Notes under the pieces: generated by a model | Told to the model about the DNA's origin: nothing | The model's database searches: none | The model's input: only the letters and a program-made list of their open reading frames with translations | Assembly (NCBI GenBank): GCA_030611625.1 | Contig: JAUWPK010000061.1 | Span: 1-12,023 of the forward strand | Source: Promethearchaeum sp. | GTDB lineage: Archaea > Asgardarchaeota > Lokiarchaeia > Sigyniarchaeales > Promethearchaeaceae | Direction: 5' to 3' | DNA length: 12,023 bases | Position numbers and translations under genes: made by a program | Shown: positions 6,398 through 12,023 of the stretch, in pieces | How positions within the stretch are numbered: position 1 is the stretch's first letter | Layout: the number at the start of each line of letters is the position of its first letter

Positions 6398-7551
6398 AAA
6401 ATAAAGATTTGTTGATCGAGAAACATAAGGAAATTTTTGGTGAAATTCCAGAATTTATTGTTCATTCCCCTGGCCGAGTTAATTTAATCGGTGAGCATAC
6501 AGATTATAATGATGGATTTGTTTTACCTATTGCCATTTCCTTGGGGATCGATTTAGCAATTTCACGGATTCCCGATTCTGAAGTTATTTCCGTATATTCA
6601 TTGGATAAAGAAAAAAAAATTGTTTCGTTGTATGCTTATTTAATGAAAAGTAGCGGTAGTGATAATTGGGCAAATTATCCAATTGGAGTTGTTAAAACCT
6701 TACAAAATCACGGACATAAGTTTGGTGGTGTAAGGATTTCTTTCACCGGTTCAATTCCGGAGGGTGCAGGAGTATCATCATCGGCTGCATTAGAAGTCGC
6801 AACAGCTTATGCTGTCCAACAATTATATAAATTAAAGATTAAAGATAAAGATCTGATAAGGTATTGTCAACAAGCAGAACATGAAATTGTAGGAGTTAAA
6901 TGTGGTATTATGGATCAATTTACTGCAAAATTCGGTAAAGCTGGAAATGCAATGTTTTTAGATTGTAGGTCACTAGATTATCGATATATTCCTTTGAAAT
7001 TAAAATCTGCAGAATTAATCATTACAAACTCAAATATTTCTCATAAATTGAGTACCTCCAAATATAATGAACGAGTTTTTGAATGTGAAGAAGCCGTAAA
7101 GGTTTTAAATGAGGTTAAATCTGGAAAATCTTTACGAGATTTTAATAAGGATGATTATGAAAAAGCTCGTGAATTTTTCACCCCTGAAGAAAAGAAAAGA
7201 GCCTTTCATGTAATTACTGAAAATGACCGGGTTATTGAAGCAGAAAAATCATTAAAACAAGGAGATATAAAAAAATTCGGTCAATTAATGAATGATTCTC
7301 ATGAGTCGCTAAAATTATATTTTGAAGTTTCTTGTGCCGAATTGGATTGGTTAGTTGAAACAGCACAAAAAATTGATGGTTGCTATGGTTCAAGGATGAT
7401 TGGAGCTGGTTTCGGTGGATGTACTTTAACTTTGATAGAAAAGAAGGTAATTCCAGAATATATATCAAAATTAAAAGGATACCAAGAAAAATTCGGAATT
7501 GCGGCAGTAACATATGAAGTTACTCCTTCTAATGGCGTACATAAATTATAA
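6394..7551 (+). CDS. galK: Galactokinase
   Basis: Phosphorylates alpha-D-galactose with ATP to galactose-1-phosphate in the cytoplasm, the entry step of the Leloir pathway. The 385-residue GHMP kinase has the galactokinase signature GRVNLIGEHTDY (27-38), the ATP-binding loop PEGAGVSSSAALE (122-134), GIMDQF (171-176) with the catalytic aspartate at D174, and the C-terminal GHMP motif SRMIGAGFGGC (333-343). The length and all motifs are normal for the family, so it should be active. The ATG at 6394 gives the usual N-terminus; the in-frame TTG at 6340 would add 18 residues not expected in the family. No ribosome-binding site is visible. The start lies in a duplicated segment and overlaps a tiny leader ORF by ATGA. 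No other galactose genes are in the window. It converges with the next gene across five bases. Confidence 0.95.
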   Translation: MKNKDLLIEKHKEIFGEIPEFIVHSPGRVNLIGEHTDYNDGFVLPIAISLGIDLAISRIPDSEVISVYSLDKEKKIVSLYAYLMKSSGSDNWANYPIGVVKTLQNHGHKFGGVRISFTGSIPEGAGVSSSAALEVATAYAVQQLYKLKIKDKDLIRYCQQAEHEIVGVKCGIMDQFTAKFGKAGNAMFLDCRSLDYRYIPLKLKSAELIITNSNISHKLSTSKYNERVFECEEAVKVLNEVKSGKSLRDFNKDDYEKAREFFTPEEKKRAFHVITENDRVIEAEKSLKQGDIKKFGQLMNDSHESLKLYFEVSCAELDWLVETAQKIDGCYGSRMIGAGFGGCTLTLIEKKVIPEYISKLKGYQEKFGIAAVTYEVTPSNGVHKL

Positions 7552-7556
7552 TAGGA

Positions 7557-8192
7557 TTATTTTTTCTTAGTAGCTTTCTTTTTAGTTATTTTTTTCTTTG
7601 TAGCTTTCTTTTTGGTTGTTTTTTTCTTTGAAGCTTTCTTTTTGGTTGTTTTTTTCTTTACAGTTTTCTTTAGTATTTTTTCGTCTGTTTTTATTTTTCC
7701 ATCAAGATCATGGAAAGATAAAATTTTTGGCAAGTTTAGATCCTTCAAAATATTTTTGAAAGCCGCTTTTCCAATTGGTGTTATAGTTAATGTATCTGTA
7801 CCTTTATTTTTTGAAATTTGAAGATAATTGTGTTTGATCAACTCTTCAACTTCATCCCATAATTCTTTGAAAATCTGTTTAATTTTAATTAGTTTAATAT
7901 CTCTTCCTACTTCATTATGTAACGCAATTATTAATCCTAAGGTCCCGTACATACTTGGAGAAATAATGTCATCTTTTCCTGGAGTAGTTAGAACGAAATA
8001 TCTCTTCCCTTGAAAAGTTGTTCGAATTAAGGAGAATCCAATTAGTTTGAAATTCTGAACTAAAACCGGGATGATTCTATTATATTCTTCTTCATCGGAA
8101 CAGAGATTTATTATATCTCTTTCATTTATCACTTTATTTTTATTTTGAACTATTAACCTGCTCAATTGTTGCATTAATGCTTCATTTTCCAA
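7557..8192 (-). CDS. Tandem winged-helix (KITE/ScpB-like) protein with lysine-rich tail
   Basis: Two winged-helix-like units are visible. Residues about 3-70 (helices, then FSLIRTTFQGKRYFVLTTPG as the wing) and 77-150 (ISPSMYGTLGLIIAL, a recognition-type helix around IKQIFKELWDEVEELIKHNYL, then a TLTITPIGKAAF wing). This arrangement, with a P-S-x-x-x-T-L-x-I-I helix opening the second unit, recalls ScpB and related kleisin-interacting tandem winged-helix proteins. That is a pattern resemblance, not an assignment; a transcription-factor-type winged helix is the alternative. Residues about 175-211 are a KKKAT/KKKTT tail like histone H1-type tails, probably binding nucleic acid. The start is TTG at 8192, supported by AGGTGG six bases upstream. 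It is last in the operon, 15 bp after the coiled-coil gene. Confidence 0.72.
   Translation of the reverse strand: MENEALMQQLSRLIVQNKNKVINERDIINLCSDEEEYNRIIPVLVQNFKLIGFSLIRTTFQGKRYFVLTTPGKDDIISPSMYGTLGLIIALHNEVGRDIKLIKIKQIFKELWDEVEELIKHNYLQISKNKGTDTLTITPIGKAAFKNILKDLNLPKILSFHDLDGKIKTDEKILKKTVKKKTTKKKASKKKTTKKKATKKKITKKKATKKK
7560..7649 (-). repeat. 30-bp tandem repeat encoding the lysine-rich tail
   Basis: Three consecutive 30-base units (7560-7589, 7590-7619, 7620-7649) and a degenerate fourth encode ten-residue KKKATKKKTT-type repeats. The second and third units differ at a single base. Such near-identity points to recent tandem duplication within the gene, and the number of units may vary between strains. 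On the plus strand the repeat appears as regularly spaced T runs directly downstream of galK. Confidence 0.8.
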
Positions 8193-8198
8193 AATTTT

Positions 8199-8204
8199 CC
8201 ACCT
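8199..8204 (-). promoter_or_regulatory. Ribosome-binding site deciding a TTG start
   Basis: The minus strand reads AGGTGG here, six bases before the TTG at 8192, directly after the stop of the coiled-coil gene. It matches the anti-Shine-Dalgarno sequence of archaeal 16S rRNA well and is the clearest such site in the window. It favours TTG over the internal ATG at residue 7. Confidence 0.65.
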
Positions 8205-8207
8205 TTT

Positions 8208-9851
8208 TTAGTCTAAGTCTAAGTTTATAATTTTATACGGGATTTCGATTTCGTATTTTCGTTGTTCAAGTAAAAAAATAATAATTATATCCTTAGGTAA
8301 TTCATCACTAATATCTCCAAGCATTTTGATATTTTTAATGAAATTTTGTTGAGTTATCATGAATTTAGGTAAATCTATTATTCTTAGGGGGATAAATTTA
8401 TGGTCTCCTCCCAAATAGCAGCTAAAAATGAAACTAAAATAAATAAAAGCCTTCTCTACTCTTTTCAAATCTTTGTCAATGTTAATATACTGGTTTTGTT
8501 TCATAATTTTATTCGTTAGCTTCAGGTTTTCTTTATCAAAAGTTAGTGAGAATGAAATTTTCATATCGATTTTACTCAAAAATTTATTCATCCATGATTG
8601 AATATTTTTTATTCTCTCTATGAATTCTTCAAAGTAATGCGTTTTTTTTGATAAAAGACCAAGATTTTCTGAATTCAATCTAAGTTTTTCTAATAATTTT
8701 TGTCTATCGTTATTAAATTTCTTTTTAATTATCTCTAAATCGGTTGTTTCATAAGAATTTTCAAATTTAGAATCGATTTGATCAATTTTATTTCGTTTTT
8801 TCTTCAAAACTTCTATAATTTCGTTGGGGTTTGAATAATATTTTACTTCTTGATTTTGATTGATTTGTGGATTAATATTTCTATTTATATTTAAGAATGA
8901 ATCAATATCTATTCGAACTGATTCAATCTGAGCCTTTGTGTTTTCAATTTCTGTTTTTAATTCATTAAATATCTTTTTAATTTCCTGAAATTTAGAGGTA
9001 TTTAGTTTTTTTAAATTATCGTTATTTTTTTTGGTTTGGGATCGTAAATTTCGTATTTTTTGCTTAACGCCTTTGCTAATTTTCATTTTTAAGATTCTTT
9101 CGTTCTTTAAATCCTTATGTGAGCTTTTTACATCATTATATTTTTTTTTAATTCTATTATAATCCTTATCGTTGTTTTCAGAATCTATCAATTCTAACTT
9201 GTCATAGTATGTTTCTAAAAGAGGCTCCAAATTATCCATTTGTTTTGTGAGTTCGTTTGTTTCTTTAAATAAATGTCTTTGATCGTTTTTTAATAGGGAT
9301 ATATTTGTATCGTATTTTACTTTTATTTCAAGATACTCATCAATCCTTTGTCTATTTGCAAAGTATTCATCGGATTGAATATCGAATTCTGTGGTGAGTG
9401 TTTTAAGTAATTTTTCTAATTTTCTTAATAAATCCTTTTTACCCAGAAAGATGCTCTCATTAGCCATTTGGCTAATGTTCTTTTCCATTAGTTCCAAGTG
9501 TTCAATTTCTTTAAGTAGATTTGTTTTACTTACCATATTTAATTTAATATTATTAAATTTTTTATATTCTACAATATTTTCATCATTTTCTTTGAATTTA
9601 GCATATAATTCATTCCAATTATCTGAAATTAGAGAATTTTTTTTTGAATTTTGTTGTGTAATCAGGAAATTCAAATTTGAAAGAAATTCAATCATTAAGT
9701 TTGAGTTACTAAAAATATCTTCTAAATAATTTCCCCATTTCACCCAAGAATATGGTAAATTCTCAATAGCATTTATATCATAATTTCCGTGGAGAAATAT
9801 CAGTTTTTCATTTAAAGGAATTTCATGTGAGTTGATATTAAGTGTAATCAT
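8208..9851 (-). CDS. Long coiled-coil protein with degenerate SMC/Rad50-like ends
   Basis: A 547-residue soluble protein with no membrane segment. Residues about 105-310 and 345-420 are heptad-rich coiled coil, separated by an asparagine-rich break (about 318-342) where an arm could fold back. The C-terminal 120 residues are globular. A KDLKRVEKAFIYFSFIFSC helix (460-478) sits where the SMC/Rad50 signature helix would be. LRIIDLPKF (489-497) sits where Walker B and the D-loop would be, with leucine in place of the catalytic glutamate. DIIIIFLLEQ (521-530) follows as the next strand. The N-terminus LIFLHGNYDINAIENLP (17-33) could occupy the P-loop position but lacks the GKS/T. I infer a diverged, ATPase-dead SMC-like fold; a plain coiled-coil protein is the alternative. 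The ATG overlaps the upstream TGA as ATGA, with AAGGA seven bases before it (9859-9863). Confidence 0.7.
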   Translation of the reverse strand: MITLNINSHEIPLNEKLIFLHGNYDINAIENLPYSWVKWGNYLEDIFSNSNLMIEFLSNLNFLITQQNSKKNSLISDNWNELYAKFKENDENIVEYKKFNNIKLNMVSKTNLLKEIEHLELMEKNISQMANESIFLGKKDLLRKLEKLLKTLTTEFDIQSDEYFANRQRIDEYLEIKVKYDTNISLLKNDQRHLFKETNELTKQMDNLEPLLETYYDKLELIDSENNDKDYNRIKKKYNDVKSSHKDLKNERILKMKISKGVKQKIRNLRSQTKKNNDNLKKLNTSKFQEIKKIFNELKTEIENTKAQIESVRIDIDSFLNINRNINPQINQNQEVKYYSNPNEIIEVLKKKRNKIDQIDSKFENSYETTDLEIIKKKFNNDRQKLLEKLRLNSENLGLLSKKTHYFEEFIERIKNIQSWMNKFLSKIDMKISFSLTFDKENLKLTNKIMKQNQYINIDKDLKRVEKAFIYFSFIFSCYLGGDHKFIPLRIIDLPKFMITQQNFIKNIKMLGDISDELPKDIIIIFLLEQRKYEIEIPYKIINLDLD

Positions 9852-10633
9852 TTTCGATTCCTTCGAGTTTTTTTAGTATATTTCTTTCTCATCTTTCCGT
9901 TTCTTTTAGCGCGTTGCAATTCCCGCTCGTCCATGTTAAAATAGGCATCATAATTATCAAATAATTTTCCCTGATCTTCCTTTTTTTTATCTAATTTTTT
10001 CTTCTCTATTGCATCCACAAATTCTTTTCTCAATTTCTCTGATGTATTAAAGGAATCTGTTTGATCTGAAGGAAAATGTCTTTCTCTTTGTTTTTTCTGT
10101 TCGATATTTAGATAATCACTAAAAGATAAAGGATTATGATAATATGCTTTTTTATAGTCCTCTCTTACACTTGGATCAATTTCTATTGGGAGCTCATTAA
10201 GTTCTTCGTTAATTTTCTCATTTATAGTCTCATAATGAAATTTATTTAGTTTTTCCATCACAGAATTAAATTTAGTTGATTTAATCACTCTAAGCATCAG
10301 TGCATCCCAATATTTTTTTTGCAATGCAAATACAATGCTTTCACTTTCTATGGGTTTTTCTAAGATTTTATTTTTAAGAAGCCCAATACCTATTTCTTTT
10401 ACAATTGAGTGATTTGAAAGATTTTGGATCTTTAAAAATAATTCATTTTGATAATCTTTAGTTAACAAATTCTGAATTTTTTTAAAAATTGAAGAAATAT
10501 GGTATAAATTATCTAAAATCTGTTCAGAAAGTAATCCCATATTAGGACTTGTAGGTTCGTCTAAATTACTCTGAGATTCTCTATTGAGATCGATGATTTC
10601 TGAAAAAAATTGAATAGAATCATGATTGATCAA
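9848..10633 (-). CDS. Unknown operon protein with basic C-terminal tail
   Basis: I do not recognise a family. The protein is about 261 residues, soluble and mostly helical. Residues about 30-150 have alternating leucine/isoleucine helices, 170-235 are strongly charged, and the last 20 residues (AKRNGKMRKKYTKKTRRNRK) are a basic tail that may bind nucleic acid. Its stop overlaps the start of the coiled-coil gene by ATGA, so the two products are probably made in a fixed ratio and may interact. The start is uncertain. The TTG at 10633 gives 261 residues, the ATG at 10540 would give 230, and a CTG at 10654 is the only start codon well spaced from the purine-rich GAGGGGGG upstream. If the neighbour is SMC-like, a kleisin-type linker would be expected in this position, but no kleisin motif can be seen. 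Confidence 0.7.
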   Translation of the reverse strand: MINHDSIQFFSEIIDLNRESQSNLDEPTSPNMGLLSEQILDNLYHISSIFKKIQNLLTKDYQNELFLKIQNLSNHSIVKEIGIGLLKNKILEKPIESESIVFALQKKYWDALMLRVIKSTKFNSVMEKLNKFHYETINEKINEELNELPIEIDPSVREDYKKAYYHNPLSFSDYLNIEQKKQRERHFPSDQTDSFNTSEKLRKEFVDAIEKKKLDKKKEDQGKLFDNYDAYFNMDERELQRAKRNGKMRKKYTKKTRRNRK

Positions 10634-10659
10634 TTTATCAGCGTAATTTATCAGCGTAA
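10632..10659 (-). repeat. 13-bp tandem duplication before the unknown operon gene
   Basis: The plus-strand 13-mer TTTATCAGCGTAA occurs perfectly twice in tandem (10634-10646 and 10647-10659), with period 13 extending two bases further left. It lies in the 44-bp gap between the AAA gene and the next gene, between a Shine-Dalgarno-like G run and the first in-frame TTG. It looks like replication slippage and lengthens the leader by 13 bases. Confidence 0.75.
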
Positions 10660-10662
10660 AAT

Positions 10663-10670
10663 CCCCCCTC
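10663..10670 (-). promoter_or_regulatory. G-rich Shine-Dalgarno-like site
   Basis: The minus strand reads GAGGGGGG, standing out in AT-rich DNA. It is 8 bases before an in-frame CTG (10654) but 29 before the TTG at 10633. It may be the ribosome-binding site of the 261-residue protein gene, displaced by the adjacent 13-bp duplication, or it may support an unusual CTG start. Confidence 0.4.
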
Positions 10671-10677
10671 TTTTTTT

Positions 10678-11739
10678 TTAAATATCTATATCAAAATCAC
10701 TTGTAGCAGGTTTATTTTCATCTTTTTTTGTTGAGTTTTCTTTAGCAAGTCGCAACCCTTGTAATACATGAGCTTCTGTTCCTCCGACTAATTGTAAAGA
10801 CCTCATGTAATCATCATAGAGCAACATATTCTTTTGTAAAGCCTTGAATAAGGCAACTCTCATTGCTCTCATTAAATCTGCACCAGTATATCCTAATGTA
10901 TGATAAAGAATACCGTCTTTACCCTTCTTTTTCAATTCTTCAAAAATATCATAGTATTCCTCATCTGATAATTCTCTACCTAGTTTTTCTTTCAATTTTG
11001 AATATTTTTGAAATAAAAATTTGTACTCAGATTCAATTGAATCAAGTAAACGAGGATCTATTCCAATTGTCGCATTTTCAACTCGATCAATAAAAGATTT
11101 TAAGATATTTTTACGTACAATAAAATTTGGAAAATCAAATTTTAAGTGATAAGTGAATCTTCTCCAAATAGCAGAATCCAGCTGTTTCTCATGATTAGTT
11201 GCTCCAAATATTGCTAAGGGAATCGCATCATATGAGATTTTATCAATAATTTGTAAGAACGAAATTACCGCTCTTTTAATTTCCCCTACCTCGTGTGCAT
11301 TTGCCCGTTCCCCTGTTATAGCATCAATTTCATCAAAGAATAGTAGAAACACACCATTTTCTTTTACAAATTCTGCTGCTAAATCGAATACTCCACGTAT
11401 ATTTTTAACAGTATCTCCCAATAATGGAGAAACTAACCTGTCGGCATCAACAAGCCCCATTGGAATTTCATATTTCTTTGCCATTGCTCTAGTTAAAGCA
11501 GTTTTACCAGTTCCTGGAGGTCCATAAAGTAACATTGTAAAATTTGGGGAGATTTTTGCTGCCTTTAAGTTAGCAGCTATGTCACCAAATCTCTTCAAAG
11601 AGAGAAAAAAATCTGACATCATCTCTTTCTTATCTTCCAACCCGATAATATCTTCAATATCTTCTCTAATATCCTCACCAGAATATATTGTTCCAAATTT
11701 TCTGAAACGCTGCTGCATTTCTTCAATTGTAAAAGTCAT
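10678..11739 (-). CDS. Classical AAA-family ATPase (katanin/p97/FtsH-like module)
   Basis: A single-module AAA ATPase of 353 residues, expected to form a ring and remodel or unfold a protein partner using ATP. Walker A is GPPGTGKT (73-80), Walker B FLLFFDEID (131-139) with E137 catalytic. Sensor 1 is GATNH (179-183; N182), and arginine-finger residues R193 and R194 sit in the AIWRRF stretch. The sensor-2 helix region is GYTGADLMR (283-291), the classical-AAA form. Between the ILK helix (about 212) and GYTGAD there are some 70 residues, roughly twice the usual spacing, with a charged helical insertion (about 232-275). There is no protease domain, so it is not FtsH, and no recognisable MIT or N-domain; the N-terminal 30 residues are helical. 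It sits in an operon between an unknown gene (17-bp overlap) and the 261-residue protein (44-bp gap). Confidence 0.9.
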   Translation of the reverse strand: MTFTIEEMQQRFRKFGTIYSGEDIREDIEDIIGLEDKKEMMSDFFLSLKRFGDIAANLKAAKISPNFTMLLYGPPGTGKTALTRAMAKKYEIPMGLVDADRLVSPLLGDTVKNIRGVFDLAAEFVKENGVFLLFFDEIDAITGERANAHEVGEIKRAVISFLQIIDKISYDAIPLAIFGATNHEKQLDSAIWRRFTYHLKFDFPNFIVRKNILKSFIDRVENATIGIDPRLLDSIESEYKFLFQKYSKLKEKLGRELSDEEYYDIFEELKKKGKDGILYHTLGYTGADLMRAMRVALFKALQKNMLLYDDYMRSLQLVGGTEAHVLQGLRLAKENSTKKDENKPATSDFDIDI

Positions 11740-12023
11740 GATTGTTCACTTTTTTTTTTTTTTTCATTAATATTTCATAATTTTCTACTAGTAAATATGT
11801 TATTTGATCAATTATTTCAATTTTCGATCCTAGGAAATTAAAAAGCTCTTTTCTGTATACGGGTGAATCACGTATTTTAGTTCTATCTAATCTAAGATAA
11901 TTATCAAAACATAATAATTTCATAAGATACGGAATGATTTTTTCTTCAGTTTTAAGATCCAAGAACAATTTATAAAAAATATTTTCATCGGAAAGATAAG
12001 CATGTAAAATTGTGTTATATATT
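11723..12023 (-). CDS. Partial unknown protein, C-terminal end
   Basis: The frame is open to the right edge, so only about 100 C-terminal residues are seen; an internal TTG at 11968 is not a convincing start. The visible part is helical and leucine/isoleucine-rich (for example EEKIIPYLMKLLCFDNYLRL), with no motif I recognise, and ends after a five-lysine run. It overlaps the AAA gene start by 17 bases, as expected for a co-transcribed partner. The lysine run is encoded by 15 consecutive A residues, where a one-base length change would alter the C-terminus. Confidence 0.65.
   Translation of the reverse strand, partial: IYNTILHAYLSDENIFYKLFLDLKTEEKIIPYLMKLLCFDNYLRLDRTKIRDSPVYRKELFNFLGSKIEIIDQITYLLVENYEILMKKKKKVNNHDFYN
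11750..11764 (-). repeat. 15-base homopolymer A tract in coding sequence
   Basis: Fifteen consecutive T on the plus strand encode five AAA lysine codons near the end of the partial gene. As given, the gene ends at the TAA-type position 11723 and overlaps the AAA gene by 17 bases. One additional A would instead end it at the TGA overlapping the AAA start as ATGA. The tract is prone to sequencing error and to polymerase slippage. Confidence 0.7.

Noticed and set aside
7232..7513. Minus-strand open frame inside galK
   Set aside because: galK motifs on the plus strand extend through this stretch; the opposite reading is low-complexity and isoleucine/leucine-rich, typical of a shadow in AT-rich DNA.
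10678..11739. FtsH-type protease or ESCRT-associated Vps4
   Set aside because: No transmembrane segment or HEXXH protease follows the AAA module, and no MIT domain precedes it; only the classical AAA assignment is supported.
1..12023. CRISPR array, tRNA, rRNA or insertion sequence
   Set aside because: All gaps are under 100 bp, no regularly spaced repeats with unique spacers were found, and no transposase motif or cloverleaf-like segment was recognised by eye.

Overview
The window is AT-rich, gene-dense DNA that looks archaeal. It holds a stand-alone AlaX-type alanyl-tRNA editing protein with a DHHA1 tail, an Sm/Lsm-like protein with an extra C-terminal domain, a GHMP galactokinase, an AN1 zinc-finger/rhomboid fusion and a classical (katanin/p97/FtsH-like) AAA ATPase. 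Low GC, lysine/asparagine/isoleucine-rich proteins and the AN1-rhomboid fusion suggest an Asgard (Lokiarchaeia-like) archaeon, but this is an inference: no rRNA or definitive marker lies here. Start sites are mixed. Some genes have Shine-Dalgarno-like sites (AGGTGG before a TTG start; AAGGA before the coiled-coil gene) and others have none.

Layout. (1) 1-1285, plus strand: the last codons of an upstream gene, then alaX. (2) 1299-5799, minus strand, read right to left: a DNA methyltransferase cut by one in-frame TAA into a 411-aa N-terminal part (motif I, zinc ribbon, DPPY) and a 265-aa C-terminal part. Next come an AN1 zinc finger fused to a rhomboid-fold membrane domain that appears to lack its catalytic histidine, and an FHA domain fused to a site-2-protease-like (M50) membrane metalloprotease. 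(3) 5870-7551, plus strand: an Lsm protein divergent from the methyltransferase, then galK. The galK start lies in the second copy of a 33-bp imperfect direct repeat, and a 15-codon hydrophobic leader ORF overlaps it by ATGA. (4) 7557-12023, minus strand: a tight operon running in from the right edge. It holds a partial unknown gene, a AAA ATPase, a 261-aa unknown protein, a 547-aa coiled-coil protein, and a tandem winged-helix protein with a lysine-rich tail.

The right-hand operon is the best candidate for an undescribed system. The coiled-coil protein ends in a domain resembling the C-terminal ATPase half of SMC/Rad50 proteins, but its Walker B is altered (IIDLP) and no P-loop is present. 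The downstream protein resembles the kleisin-interacting tandem winged-helix (KITE/ScpB) layout. Together with a AAA motor and an unknown basic-tailed subunit, this could be a diverged, ATPase-dead SMC-like complex served by a separate AAA ATPase. That is a hypothesis from domain pattern and gene order only. A second unusual cluster pairs two intramembrane-protease folds (rhomboid and S2P), each with a soluble sensor-like domain (AN1, FHA), behind the methyltransferase.

There are almost no long intergenic stretches; every non-coding gap is under 100 bp. I saw no tRNA, rRNA, CRISPR array or insertion sequence.
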